Source of the DNA: Bradyrhizobium sediminis
Lineage (GTDB): Bacteria > Pseudomonadota > Alphaproteobacteria > Rhizobiales > Xanthobacteraceae
Assembly (NCBI RefSeq): GCF_018736085.1
Contig: NZ_CP076134.1
Location: forward strand, 2,738,501 to 2,802,500
Length of the DNA stretch: 64,000 nucleotides
Direction of reading: 5' to 3'
Part shown: one piece after another, positions 9,079 through 18,859 of the stretch
How the letters are laid out: every line of letters begins with the position of its first letter
Position numbering within the stretch: position 1 is the stretch's first letter
The notes under the pieces: generated by a model
Databases searched by the model: none
What the model saw: only the letters and a program-made list of their open reading frames with translations
What the model was told of the DNA's origin: nothing
Translations under genes and position numbers: made by a program

Positions 9079-10488
9079 TCACTGCGAATAGTACATGTCG
9101 AATTCGACCGGATGCGGGGTCATCTCGAAGCGCTCGACTTCGGTCATCTTCAGCTCGATGAAGCTGTCGATGAAGTCATCGTCGAACACGCCGCCGTTCT
9201 TGAGGAACGCGCGGTCCTTGTCGAGATTCTCCAGCGCCTCGCGCAGCGAACCGCACACCGTCGGAATCGACTTCAGCTCTTCCTTCGGCAGGTCGTAGAG
9301 GTCCTTGTCCATCGCCGGACCCGGATCGATCTTGTTCTTGATACCGTCGAGACCGGCCATCAGCATCGCGGCGAAGCCGAGATACGGATTGGCCACCGGA
9401 TCGGGGAAACGCACCTCGACGCGCTTGGCCTTCGGATTGGTGGTGTAGGGAATGCGGCAGGAGGCCGAGCGGTTGCGCGCGGAGTAGGCGAGCAACACCG
9501 GCGCTTCATAGCCCGGGACCAGGCGCTTGTAGGAGTTGGTCGACGGGTTGGTGAAGGCGTTGATCGCCTTGGCGTGCTTGATGATGCCGCCGATGTAATG
9601 CAGGCAGGTCTCCGAGAGGTCGGCGTATTTGTTGCCGGCGAATACCGGCTTGCCGTCCTTCCAGATCGACTGGTGGCAGTGCATGCCCGAACCGTTGTCG
9701 CCATAGACCGGCTTCGGCATGAAGGTGGCGGTCTTGCCGTAGATGTGGGCGACCTGATGGATGCAGTATTTATAGATCTGCATCTGGTCGGCCATCAGCG
9801 TCATCGTGTCGAACTTCATGCCGAGCTCGTGCTGAGCGGAAGCGACTTCGTGGTGATGCTTCTCGACCTTGACGCCCATCTTGGCCATCGCGCCGAGCAT
9901 TTCCGAGCGCATGTCCTGCACCGAATCTTGCGGCGGAACCGGGAAGTAGCCGCCCTTGGTGCGGATACGGTGACCGAGATTGCCGCCCTCATATTCGGTG
10001 TCCGAGTTGATCGGCAGTTCCGAGGAATCCAGCTTGAAGCCGGTGTTGTAGGGGGTGGTCTGGTAGCGGACGTCGTCGAACACGAAGAATTCGGCTTCGG
10101 GTCCGAAGAACACGGTGTCGCCGATGCCCATCGACTTGACCATGGCCTCCGCCTTCTTGGCGATGCCGCGCGGGTCGCGGTTGTAGGGCTCGCCGGTGGT
10201 CGGCTCCAGCACGTCGCAGGTGATGACCATGGTGGTTTCGGCGAAGAACGGATCGATCGTCGCGGTGACGGGATCCGGCATCAGGCACATGTCGGATTCG
10301 TTGATTGCCTTCCAGCCGGCGATCGAGGAGCCATCGAACATCGTGCCCTCGGCGAAGATCTCCTCGTCGATCATGCCGATGTCGAAAGTCACATGCTGCC
10401 ACTTGCCGCGCGGATCGGTGAAACGCAGGTCGACGTATTTCACGTCGTTGTCCTTGATCGATTTCAGGACGTCTTTGGCGGTCTTCAT
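9079..10488 (-). CDS. glnA: Type I glutamine synthetase
   Basis: Start set at the ATG at 10488 ([15 protein letters not shown]), the conserved GlnA N-terminus, giving 469 residues, the normal GSI length. [17 protein letters not shown], the metal-binding [11 protein letters not shown] and the ATP-binding region [16 protein letters not shown] are all intact. Tyr398 in LYDLP is the adenylylation site, so activity is expected to be switched by GlnE/GlnD-PII. It condenses glutamate, ammonia and ATP to glutamine in the cytoplasm. It lies downstream of glnB in the classical alphaproteobacterial glnBA operon, separated by 119 bases that hold a repeated sequence, so it may also have its own promoter. 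Confidence 0.98.
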   Translation of the reverse strand: MKTAKDVLKSIKDNDVKYVDLRFTDPRGKWQHVTFDIGMIDEEIFAEGTMFDGSSIAGWKAINESDMCLMPDPVTATIDPFFAETTMVITCDVLEPTTGEPYNRDPRGIAKKAEAMVKSMGIGDTVFFGPEAEFFVFDDVRYQTTPYNTGFKLDSSELPINSDTEYEGGNLGHRIRTKGGYFPVPPQDSVQDMRSEMLGAMAKMGVKVEKHHHEVASAQHELGMKFDTMTLMADQMQIYKYCIHQVAHIYGKTATFMPKPVYGDNGSGMHCHQSIWKDGKPVFAGNKYADLSETCLHYIGGIIKHAKAINAFTNPSTNSYKRLVPGYEAPVLLAYSARNRSASCRIPYTTNPKAKRVEVRFPDPVANPYLGFAAMLMAGLDGIKNKIDPGPAMDKDLYDLPKEELKSIPTVCGSLREALENLDKDRAFLKNGGVFDDDFIDSFIELKMTEVERFEMTPHPVEFDMYYSQ

Positions 10489-10552
10489 GAATACCCCTTT
10501 TGGCTTACAGGTCATCGCGATCGGGCCGCGGGCGGCGACCGTCAGCCATGCT

Positions 10553-10581
10553 CAATACAATTGGGGCAGGCCCAATACAAT
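10553..10581 (-). repeat. Direct repeats with central inverted repeat between glnB and glnA
   Basis: CAATACAAT occurs at 10553-10561 and again at 10573-10581, a 20-base phase (two helical turns). Between them ATTGGGGC and GGCCCAAT form a small inverted repeat. This could be a regulator site or part of a glnA promoter region; nothing further can be said from sequence alone. Confidence 0.4.
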
Positions 10582-10607
10582 ATCAGAGTGCCGCCGAAAC
10601 CGGCGAT

Positions 10608-11337
<730 letters not shown>

Positions 11338-12840
11338 ATGGAAGTTCTCACGACCGCTGAGATGGAGCGCGCTGACCGCCTGACCATCGCGGCGGGCACC
11401 CCCGGATTTGCGCTGATGCTCAGCGCCGGCCAGGCCGTCGCGGAGGCTGCGATGGACCTGGTGGAGGAGGGACCCATCCTGGTGGTCGCCGGCAGCGGCA
11501 ACAACGGCGGCGACGGCTTCGTGGCGGCAGCCGAGCTCGCCGCACGCGGCCGTGAAGTCTCGGTCATCCTGTTGTGCGAGCGGGACAGCTTGCAGGGCGA
11601 TGCGGCTTCCGCTGCGAAGGGGTGGAAATATCCGGTGCTGCCGTTCAATCCGCAGGCGATCGGCAGGCCCGCGCTGATCATCGATGCGCTGTTCGGCGCC
11701 GGCCTCAACCGGCCGGTGGAGGGCGACCCCTTCGACATGATCGAGGCCATCAACGCCAACGGCGCGCCGGTTCTCAGCGTCGATCTGCCGAGCGGCATCA
11801 ACGGCACCACCGGCGCCGTCATGGGCGCTGCGATCCGTGCCACCGAAACGGTGACGTTCTTCCGGAAGAAGCCCGCGCATCTGCTGCTTCCGGGCAGGAT
11901 GCATTGCGGCCGCCGGGTGCGCGTTGCCGATATCGGCATCGATGCGAGCGTGCTCGCGGAAATCCAGCCGCAGACATTCGAGAACGTTCCTTTGGCCTGG
12001 CATCCGTCATTCCCGGTGCCGCGGATCGACGGCCATAAATACGCCCGGGGCCATGCGGTTATCGTCTCCGGCGATATCGCCGCGACTGGTGCCGCGCGGC
12101 TGGCGGCGCGGGGCGCCTTGCGGGCCGGCGCCGGGCTGGTGACGCTGGCATCGCCCCGCGACGCGCTGGCCGTCAACGCCTCGGCGCTGATCGCCGTGAT
12201 GGTTCGCTCCGTCGACACCGTGATCGAGTTTGGCGAGCTGTTGGCTGACAAGCGCCTCAACGCCCTCGTGATCGGCCCGGGCGTCGGCGTCGGCAATCGC
12301 ACCTGCGATCTGGTCCTCACGGCGCTGTCGGCGAAACGTCGCCTGGTGCTCGATGCGGATGCGCTGACGAGCTTTGCAGAAGCGCCCGATCGCCTGTTCG
12401 AGGCGATCAAGGCTTCGCACGATCCGCAGGTCGTCCTCACCCCGCATGAGGGCGAGTTTCCGCGGCTGTTCAGCGACATCAGCAACAAGCATCCGCTTCG
12501 CTCGAAACTTGAACGGGCGCGGGTTGCCGCCGAACGCAGCGGCGCCATCGTCCTGCTCAAGGGACCGGATACCGTGGTGGCGTCACCGGACGGTCGCGCT
12601 ACCATCGCCGCCAATGCGCCGCCCTGGCTGGCTACCGCCGGCGCCGGCGACGTGCTGGCAGGGATGATCGCGGGCCTGCTGGCGCAGGGCGCGCCGGCGT
12701 ATGAGGCCGCCTCTATCGGCGCCTGGATGCACGGCGAGGGCGCGCGCGAGGCGGGTCCCGGCCTGATCGCGGAGGATTTGACGGAGGTGCTGCCCGCGGT
12801 GTTTCGGCGGCTCTATGACGAGTTCGGGATTGAGTATTAG
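11338..12840 (+). CDS. nnr: Bifunctional NAD(P)H-hydrate epimerase / ADP-dependent NAD(P)H-hydrate dehydratase
   Basis: A 500-residue two-domain YjeF-type protein; start chosen at MEVLTTAEMERAD, the usual opening (an in-frame ATG at 11311 is possible). Residues about 1-215 are the epimerase, with GSGNNGGDGFVAA at the nucleotide site and VDLPSGING. Residues about 220-500 are the kinase-fold dehydratase, with LTPHEGEF, VLLKGPDTVV and the GAGDVLAG motif. Together the domains repair damaged NADHX and NADPHX. Its place opposite glnB is frequent in this bacterial group. Monocistronic. Confidence 0.95.
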   Translation: MEVLTTAEMERADRLTIAAGTPGFALMLSAGQAVAEAAMDLVEEGPILVVAGSGNNGGDGFVAAAELAARGREVSVILLCERDSLQGDAASAAKGWKYPVLPFNPQAIGRPALIIDALFGAGLNRPVEGDPFDMIEAINANGAPVLSVDLPSGINGTTGAVMGAAIRATETVTFFRKKPAHLLLPGRMHCGRRVRVADIGIDASVLAEIQPQTFENVPLAWHPSFPVPRIDGHKYARGHAVIVSGDIAATGAARLAARGALRAGAGLVTLASPRDALAVNASALIAVMVRSVDTVIEFGELLADKRLNALVIGPGVGVGNRTCDLVLTALSAKRRLVLDADALTSFAEAPDRLFEAIKASHDPQVVLTPHEGEFPRLFSDISNKHPLRSKLERARVAAERSGAIVLLKGPDTVVASPDGRATIAANAPPWLATAGAGDVLAGMIAGLLAQGAPAYEAASIGAWMHGEGAREAGPGLIAEDLTEVLPAVFRRLYDEFGIEY

Positions 12841-13064
12841 GCCGCTCGAACTTGATGACGTGGGGCCGCGGCGCGCGTTCACCGAGCCGCCTTCGACTAC
12901 ACCTTGCTGTGGCTCACCGGTCTGCACACGCCCGAGGGAGACCAGTGATTTTATCGCGAGCGGATGTTCAATCAAAAGCGGTTGTGGCAACGTGCGTTCC
13001 CGACCGATGCGGGCGGAACCACCACGCCGCCCACCAACGGTAGCAACCTGAAGGAGCTATGGCC

Positions 13065-13307
13065 ATGCGCAGAATCCTCGTCGCTGCTGTGATCCTCTCA
13101 ACCTCTTCGGCCGCTTGGGCCCAGAGACAACCCACGTCGTGCTCCACGGGCGCGCAGATGTGCAAGGAATCGATCAGTCGGGCGCGTGATGCAACGCGGG
13201 TGAGGGCGACCCCTTCCGACTGCGATGCCGCGGCCGCCCAGTGCATGAAGACCGGCGTTTTTGTGGGTCCCGGTTCGGGTACTCGCTGGCCAGTGGCCAA
13301 GAATTAA
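13065..13307 (+). CDS. Small secreted cysteine-containing protein
   Basis: Start set at the ATG at 13065, 8 bases after AAGGAG; the ATG at 13059 is too close to it. The 80-residue product begins with a clear signal peptide (MRRILVAAVILSTSSAAWAQ, cleavage after AWA). The mature part is about 62 residues with four cysteines in two CxxxxxxC-type pairs, consistent with two disulfides in the periplasm. No known domain recognised; function unknown. Confidence 0.65.
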   Translation: MRRILVAAVILSTSSAAWAQRQPTSCSTGAQMCKESISRARDATRVRATPSDCDAAAAQCMKTGVFVGPGSGTRWPVAKN

Positions 13308-13334
13308 GGCTGCCGCCAATTATCACTGCAGTTG

Positions 13335-13417
13335 GTAGGATGGGTGGAGCGAAGCGATATCCGTCGCCTTTGTGGCTGCAGGGGTTGATGGGTATCGCTT
13401 CGCTCCACCCATTCTAC
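13335..13417. repeat. Long inverted repeat (REP/RPE-like palindromic element)
   Basis: Arms 13335-13359 and 13393-13417 are complementary over 25 bases with one mismatch, including a perfect 20-bp core that contains GGTGGAGCGAAGCGATA. The spacer is 33 bases. The sequence resembles the palindromic repeats scattered through Bradyrhizobium-type genomes. It sits between convergent genes and could form a strong hairpin in either transcript. Confidence 0.75.
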
Positions 13418-13465
13418 TCGCTACTTTGCATGGGGTTGTTTTAGCGATTTTTTGTAGCGAGCCGT

Positions 13466-14548
13466 TCACACCAGATATCTGGCGACTGCCGCTTCGTCCC
13501 AGACAAGCCCGAGGCCGGGTCCGCGCGCGGTGACCGCTCCGTCGACGATCGCGATGGGCTCGGCGAGGATGGCGCGGGCGATGTCGAGAACCTCCAGCCA
13601 GTGCGCGGTCGGCGTCACCGCCAGCATATGCGCGCTCGCCTCGGCAAACAGGTGGCTCGACATCGGGATCGATGCCGCTTCCGCTTGCCCTGCGACGCGC
13701 ATCCACCCGGTGACGCCGCCGCATTTCATCAGATCGGGCATGATGAAATCGCTGGCGCCGGCCGCGATGGCCTCGGCAAAGCCGCGCGGAAACCACCAGT
13801 TCTCGCCGGCCTGAATCGGGGTCGGAGAGGTTTCCCGGACCTTGGCATGACCAAGCAGGTTTTCCTGCGGCACCGGTTCTTCGATCCAGTGCAGGCCATA
13901 GGGCGCCAGACGTTCGATACGGCGTGTTGCTTCAGCCGGATCGAGCGACTGGTTGAAGTCGATCATGAGCGCGATGTCCGGGCCGAGCAGGGCGCGCACC
14001 GCCTTCACGACCCGTTCATCATTGGCGGCGTCGCCGTCGCCGCCCTTGATCTTGATGCCCTTGAATCCCTGTTCGAGCGAACGCTTCAGGTCCTTGGCGT
14101 CGGCAACGGGGTCGACCGCGCCGTAACTGTCATAGGCCCGGATCGGCCGCGGCGAGCCGCCGAGCAGGGTGACCAATGGCTGGCCCGCCGCCCGGCCGAG
14201 CACGTCCCAGAACGCCATATCGAGGCCTGAGACGGCCATGCCCACCAGGCCCTGCCAGCCGAGCAACCTGAACCTGGCATCCATCGCGGCCATCAGGTCG
14301 AACGGCGCGACCGGCTTGCCGGCCAACTCGCTTCCGATTTCCTCGATCAGATGAACCAGCGGTTTAAGTGTCAATCTGGTGTAGGCAAAGATGTAGGAAT
14401 GCCCGGTAACGCCTTGATTTGTCGCGACATCGATCAGCACCAACGGGGCCGCCTCGATCACGCCGAAGGCGTTTTTCACGGGCCGGGATATCGGGGCGAC
14501 GACGGCGCGGGCCCTGACGCTGCGAATGGTCGGCGTGGCTGCACTCAT
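13466..14548 (-). CDS. Mandelate racemase/muconate lactonizing enzyme family protein
   Basis: A 360-residue enolase-superfamily enzyme of the mandelate racemase branch. It has the N-terminal capping domain and the barrel with KIKGG (KxK acid/base motif), metal ligands in MIDFNQ, WIEEP and QAGEN, and the barrel-end His in MSSHLFAEAS. These enzymes abstract the alpha-proton of a carboxylate to racemise, epimerise or dehydrate sugar acids or aromatic hydroxy acids. His plus KxK suits a racemase or acid-sugar dehydratase. The neighbours do not reveal the substrate. Monocistronic, divergent from the RidA gene. Confidence 0.88.
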   Translation of the reverse strand: MSAATPTIRSVRARAVVAPISRPVKNAFGVIEAAPLVLIDVATNQGVTGHSYIFAYTRLTLKPLVHLIEEIGSELAGKPVAPFDLMAAMDARFRLLGWQGLVGMAVSGLDMAFWDVLGRAAGQPLVTLLGGSPRPIRAYDSYGAVDPVADAKDLKRSLEQGFKGIKIKGGDGDAANDERVVKAVRALLGPDIALMIDFNQSLDPAEATRRIERLAPYGLHWIEEPVPQENLLGHAKVRETSPTPIQAGENWWFPRGFAEAIAAGASDFIMPDLMKCGGVTGWMRVAGQAEAASIPMSSHLFAEASAHMLAVTPTAHWLEVLDIARAILAEPIAIVDGAVTARGPGLGLVWDEAAVARYLV

Positions 14549-14716
14549 GCTGGTTTCCTCCTTCGATACTCTACCATCTTGACCATCTTGGGAGGTGCGT
14601 CACCGCCGGCTCGCGGTCTCTTCGATCGACAGCGTCCGGCCAATGTCGAGTTGTTGGCACAGAAACCTCCGCTTTCCAGGCTATGTCAGAATTCCCCTTA
14701 TGTGTGAGGAACCAGC

Positions 14717-15112
14717 ATGTCCCGCGAACCTTTGACGCTTGGAAAGCCATTCGAAAAGAAGGTGTTGTTTTCGCTCGGCGTCGTCTCGTCAGGCCGGATG
14801 CTTCACACCGCCGGCATTACCGCCCGGGACGCCAATGGCGATCTGGTGGGCGCAGGCGATATGCGGGCGCAGGTCGAGCAGTGCTTCAGCAATCTGGGGG
14901 ATGTGCTGGAGGCCGCGAGTGCGAGTTTCGGCGACGTCGTGAAGTATACGATCTATACTACCGACATCGCCCTGTTCGACAGCACGACACGCGACATTCG
15001 TTTCCCTTATTTCGTCGACCGGCCGGCCTCGACGCTGATCGAGGTGAGCCGGCTCATCGATCCCGGGATGCTGGTTGAGATCGAAGCGATCGCCTGTCTC
15101 GGTGAGTCATGA
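14717..15112 (+). CDS. RidA family protein
   Basis: A 131-residue YjgF/YER057c/UK114-family protein. It has LFSLGVVSSGRMLHTAGITA near the start, QVEQCFSNLGDVLEAASASFGDVVKYTIYTTD in the middle (positions about 55-86), and ends with LVEIEAIACLGES. Canonical RidA deaminates reactive enamine/imine intermediates using an Arg near residue 105; here the corresponding region is RPASTLIEVSRLIDPG, which could supply it but from a divergent subgroup. The stop overlaps the next gene start in ATGA, so it is co-translated with the Fe-S protein. It may act on an intermediate of that enzyme's pathway. Confidence 0.88.
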   Translation: MSREPLTLGKPFEKKVLFSLGVVSSGRMLHTAGITARDANGDLVGAGDMRAQVEQCFSNLGDVLEAASASFGDVVKYTIYTTDIALFDSTTRDIRFPYFVDRPASTLIEVSRLIDPGMLVEIEAIACLGES

Positions 15113-16449
15113 GGGGCGAGCCGTTGATCCCGTCGCGTCCGCTCGCGGACTTCCTCAACGCCGAAGCAGTGCAGCTTGCTAAGGCCTGTACCCGGTGCGG
15201 CAAGTGCGTCGAGGTTTGTCCGGTGGTTCCGTTCGGTCCGATGGCCTCGGTGCCGCCGCAGGATGTGGTGGAGCCCGTGGCTGCCTTCCTGGCGGAGGGG
15301 CGGCCGATGTCCGAGGCCGCAGGCGCCTGGACGGCGGCCTGCAATGGCTGCGGCGCATGTCTGCCGGCATGTCCTGAAGCCATCAATCCGCGAAAGATGC
15401 TGATGCTCGCGGCCGCGAAGCAATCCCGGATATCGTCAAAGACGCCGGAGTTGTTTCGCAGGATGTCGCGCTCCATCAAGATCATGATCGCGATGCAGCT
15501 TGTGCCGCAGGAATTCGCAAAATTGTTCGTGCCGGCGCGTCCGCGCGAGGCCGCCATGGTGTTCTATCTCGGCTGCAACGCGTTGCGCACGCCGCATCTG
15601 TTGTTCAACACCATGTTTGTGCTCGACGCGCTGGATGTCGATTACGAAGTCGTCGGCGGACCTTCATCGTGCTGCGGCGTGATCAGCACCAAGTGGGAGG
15701 GGGCGATATCGACGGGTCAGCGCGTGACCAACAACACCATATCCCAATTCGAAGGGTTCAACCCCGAGAAGGTCCTGAACTGGTGTCCGACCTGCCAAAT
15801 ACATCTTGGCGAAACGCTGGAAGGTTATCGGAAGACATCGTTTTCGTTCGATCACGTGACGGCCTATCTGGTTTCCCGGTTCGACGACGTGAGGCGCCGG
15901 ATTGTCCGTCCGGTCGTGCGCCGGGCGGTACTGCATATCCATGCCGGTTGTATCGACGTCGGCCATGCCGTGGAGCGGCTGCTCCGGGCTGTTCCGGGCC
16001 TGGACCTTGCCGATATGGTGGTGGAGTCGGGCTATACTTGCGGAGGATCAGGCTGCAGCAGATCGCCGGAACTGGCGGCCATCGAGCATGCAGCCTTGCT
16101 CGATAGCGTGAGGGAGACCGGCGCCGATACGCTGGTGACGCTCTATCACGGATGCCACGCGATCTTTGCCGGCGCGGAAAGAGAGGGGACGTTTGAAGTC
16201 CTCAACTTCACCGACATTCTGGTCGAGGCCATGGGCGGCATTCCGCACCAGGACATGCTGAAAAGGTACAGGCTGCTGGATGATTGGGAGATGATCGTCA
16301 CCGAAGCCCAGCCCTATCTCAGGGCCAACGGGATCGAGATCGACGACGATTGGCTAAAGCGGCATGGGCCGGATATCCTGGCATCAGCCGAATTCAAGGG
16401 AGGCCTCGATTGTCTCGGCGTCGCCGCGGCAGGAGCCCAACGACCATGA
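15109..16449 (+). CDS. (Fe-S)-binding oxidoreductase subunit, GlpC/GlcF/HdrD-like
   Basis: A 446-residue protein with two [4Fe-4S] ferredoxin motifs near the N-terminus (CTRCGKCVEVCP and CNGCGACLPACP), followed by a CCG-type domain: FYLGCN...SSCCG...NWCPTCQ. A second, altered CCG repeat follows (HAGC...YTCGGSGC...YHGCH), in which CCG is replaced by CGG. This architecture passes electrons between a flavin dehydrogenase and quinone or other acceptors, as in glycolate oxidase GlcF or GlpC. No flavoprotein partner gene is adjacent. It overlaps RidA upstream (ATGA) and the Crp/Fnr gene downstream (ATGA), a three-gene translationally coupled unit. Confidence 0.85.
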   Translation: MRGEPLIPSRPLADFLNAEAVQLAKACTRCGKCVEVCPVVPFGPMASVPPQDVVEPVAAFLAEGRPMSEAAGAWTAACNGCGACLPACPEAINPRKMLMLAAAKQSRISSKTPELFRRMSRSIKIMIAMQLVPQEFAKLFVPARPREAAMVFYLGCNALRTPHLLFNTMFVLDALDVDYEVVGGPSSCCGVISTKWEGAISTGQRVTNNTISQFEGFNPEKVLNWCPTCQIHLGETLEGYRKTSFSFDHVTAYLVSRFDDVRRRIVRPVVRRAVLHIHAGCIDVGHAVERLLRAVPGLDLADMVVESGYTCGGSGCSRSPELAAIEHAALLDSVRETGADTLVTLYHGCHAIFAGAEREGTFEVLNFTDILVEAMGGIPHQDMLKRYRLLDDWEMIVTEAQPYLRANGIEIDDDWLKRHGPDILASAEFKGGLDCLGVAAAGAQRP

Positions 16450-17186
16450 GCCGCGCGGCCACCATTGCTGCGCCCGTTGCCATGGCGGAAAACGGCCTGT
16501 CGCCCAAGTGGAGCCTGGCGCTGTCCGGATTGTCCGCGGCGCAGCGCAACGACATCAGAAAGCGCATGCGGACGCAGATCCTGCCGCCGCGGTCGATTTT
16601 GTTCCGGCAGGGTGCCCCCAGCGACACGCTGGTCGTACTGGAAGATGGCCGGGTCAGGCTGCTTCAAACCCAGCGCAACGGCGAGCAATTTGCGTTCGGC
16701 GTGTTTGTAGGGGGGACCGTGCTTGGTCTTGCGGCGCTCGTCCTCGACCGGCCGCGCATTCTGACGGCAGAGGCCATCGACCAGGTCGTGATCTCGGTGA
16801 TGCCGCGGAGCGACTTCGTGGCCTGCACGCGGAATGTGCCAGGCTTTCTCGACAACATCACGCGGCTGCTTGCGCTGCTTTCGGTCGAGAGCATCGAGCG
16901 CAGCGGTCCGCTCGCACTCGATGACGCCTGGGTCAGGCTCGGCACTATCCTGGTGTCGCTGGCGCGCAACGATAGCCGGAATTCCTGCCCGACGATCTCG
17001 GGGCTGACTCAGGAGGATCTGGCCAAGATGGTCGGCGTGAGCCGCGCCTGGGTCGGCGCCGCGCTCGCCGAATTCGAACGCCTGTTGCTGATTTCGAAGC
17101 GACGCAGCCGGATCACGATCGAGCAACCCGACCGGCTGGCCGATTTCGTTGCGGCAAGCCGTAACCGTTCGCCCCCCCGGCGCTGA
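16446..17186 (+). CDS. Crp/Fnr family transcriptional regulator
   Basis: Start set at the ATG at 16446, which overlaps the upstream TGA (ATGA). The 246-residue protein has a cyclic-nucleotide-type sensor domain (PPRSILFRQGAPSDTLVVLE, near residues 45-64), a long dimerisation helix, and a C-terminal winged helix with recognition helix TQEDLAKMVGVSRAWVGAAL. The N-terminal cysteine cluster of true FNR is absent, so it is not an oxygen-sensing Fe-S regulator of that kind. Its coupling to the Fe-S oxidoreductase suggests it regulates this unit; the signal is unknown. Confidence 0.87.
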   Translation: MSRAATIAAPVAMAENGLSPKWSLALSGLSAAQRNDIRKRMRTQILPPRSILFRQGAPSDTLVVLEDGRVRLLQTQRNGEQFAFGVFVGGTVLGLAALVLDRPRILTAEAIDQVVISVMPRSDFVACTRNVPGFLDNITRLLALLSVESIERSGPLALDDAWVRLGTILVSLARNDSRNSCPTISGLTQEDLAKMVGVSRAWVGAALAEFERLLLISKRRSRITIEQPDRLADFVAASRNRSPPRR

Positions 17187-17222
17187 TCGCGCCGCAACTT
17201 TCAGGAAACTGCGAGAACAGCC

Positions 17223-17522
17223 ATGACCGTCTATGTGATCGCTCAAGTAAAATTCACCAGGGAAGAATGCTATCGGCGCTACCAATCGCGGTTCGCCGAT
17301 GTTTTCAAACAGTTCACGGCGCGGCTCTTGGTCGCCGACGAGAAGCCGAAAGTTCTCGATGGCGAGTGGACGCGCGACAAGGTGGTCGTCATGCAATTTC
17401 CCGATGAGCCGGAAGCGATGCGCTTTCTGGACTCGCCGGCCTATCAGGAGATTTCAAACGACCGCATCGCCGGCGCCGAGGTGTTGTCGCTGCTCGTGAA
17501 GGGACTGCCGTCGCCGCTTTGA
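17223..17522 (+). CDS. DUF1330 family protein
   Basis: A 99-residue ferredoxin-like-fold protein. YVIAQVKFT at the start and the segment LDGEWTRDKVVVMQFPDEPEAMRFLDSPAYQEI are the DUF1330 signature (given as positions about 45-78). The biochemical function of the family is not established. It begins 36 bases after the Crp/Fnr stop and is probably in the same transcript; it converges on the multicopper-oxidase-like gene with 5 bases between the stops. Confidence 0.82.
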   Translation: MTVYVIAQVKFTREECYRRYQSRFADVFKQFTARLLVADEKPKVLDGEWTRDKVVVMQFPDEPEAMRFLDSPAYQEISNDRIAGAEVLSLLVKGLPSPL

Positions 17523-17527
17523 GCCAT

Positions 17528-18859
17528 TCAGCTCTCGATTGCGTACCACCGCACGAGGCGCGCCGCCGCCCAGTCGGTCGCGACGGTTTCGATCAGCCAG
17601 CGTCCGGCGAAATCCGCGGCGAATGCGATCCGCTGGGTCTGGCCGGGATCAATCGCCAGCGTATCCAGCCAGAACGGCTTCCAGCCGTCGTCGAGCCGGT
17701 CCAGCAGCCGGAAATGATGGCCGTGCAAGTGGAAGACTTCGGGGATGTCGCCGCGATTGGTCAGGGCCAGCACCACGGTGCGGCCCGTCTTGGCGCGGAA
17801 GGCGGGGGCGGCAGTGGCAGCGAACTTCGCCGGCGTCACCCAATCGCCCTGAGGGCCGCCGAGTGTCAGGTCGATGCGCAGGGCGTTCTTGAGGTCGAGC
17901 TGGGCCGGCAGGTCATTGGGGGGCAGCGCGGCGGCGATCGGCAACGGCGCGCTCCTGATCGCGGGCTCCCGGGAGGTGACCAGCCGGGCGATCGGGCGGG
18001 CCTCTCGGCCGTCATGGAGCAGGATCGATGAGATCGAGCCCGACGGCGCCGAAGCGTCGACGAATGCGTCGACCCGGCTTCCCGGCGCCAGCACGAACCC
18101 GCCGCCGCGGGCCAGGAAAGGTTCGGCCGGCTGACCGTCGAAGGCCATCAAGCGGACCTCGTGGCCCTCAATTTTGACTGCAATGACATTGCGTTGGCTA
18201 CCATTGATGAAGCGGAATCGCAGCCGTTCGTTGACGCGGGCAGGGATGTCGAGCGTCGTCAGCCCATTGATGGTGAATTGCGGCGTCGTGTCCCTGGGGT
18301 CGGTGCCAGGGGCAATGGCGGTCCCGTCCGGACGCAGACGCCAGTCTTCGATCAGGAATACCTCGTCGCGGTCGACGGCGACCGGTTCGCTCTCCCCAAC
18401 GATCAGCGCCCGAACCGGCGATGGGCGCGCCTGGCCATCGCCGAGCAGGCGGAGGTCGCAAAGGAATGTGCCGGCGTGGCGCAAGGGAATGGCGATGGTC
18501 TCGCTTGCCCCGGGCGCCAATGCCGCGCGCCCGGCCAGCGGTTCGGCGGACGGAACGCCATCGATGCCGCGCCAGCTCGCTGCCGCGGGGATCGGGAGCC
18601 CGTTTCCGAGCGCGATTTCGACGGTCTCGCCGCGCTTGAACCGAAGGTCCGGTCCGGCGAGCGTCCAGATCGGCGTATCCGGCCCTCCTGGCCGCAAGGC
18701 GATGGCGCCAGCCCCGGCCCGCAGCGCCAGTGACGGCCGCCCTTGGGCGGCCGCGATGGAAGACATGGCCGGGGCGAGGGCGGTGGCGCCCAATCCGGCC
18801 AAAAGCGCGCGTCGGTCCAGCCGGAGAATGCGATCTGCCATGGGCTCGATGCGGACCAT
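17528..18859 (-). CDS. Multicopper oxidase-fold protein lacking most copper ligands
   Basis: A 443-residue exported protein: DRRALLAGLGATALA near the N-terminus is a twin-arginine-type signal, and three cupredoxin domains follow. The C-terminal HLHGHHF (from about residue 377) is kept, but other copper motifs are lost: the N-terminal HxH position reads SWRG, the second position reads FLCDLR, and the final HCHxxxH segment reads LIETVATDW (about residue 422). Thus the type 1 site and most of the trinuclear cluster are missing. This recalls FtsP/SufI, a cupredoxin protein without copper that supports cell division under stress. An alternative start is the ATG at 18841. Oxidase activity is unlikely. 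Confidence 0.82.
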   Translation of the reverse strand: MVRIEPMADRILRLDRRALLAGLGATALAPAMSSIAAAQGRPSLALRAGAGAIALRPGGPDTPIWTLAGPDLRFKRGETVEIALGNGLPIPAAASWRGIDGVPSAEPLAGRAALAPGASETIAIPLRHAGTFLCDLRLLGDGQARPSPVRALIVGESEPVAVDRDEVFLIEDWRLRPDGTAIAPGTDPRDTTPQFTINGLTTLDIPARVNERLRFRFINGSQRNVIAVKIEGHEVRLMAFDGQPAEPFLARGGGFVLAPGSRVDAFVDASAPSGSISSILLHDGREARPIARLVTSREPAIRSAPLPIAAALPPNDLPAQLDLKNALRIDLTLGGPQGDWVTPAKFAATAAPAFRAKTGRTVVLALTNRGDIPEVFHLHGHHFRLLDRLDDGWKPFWLDTLAIDPGQTQRIAFAADFAGRWLIETVATDWAAARLVRWYAIES

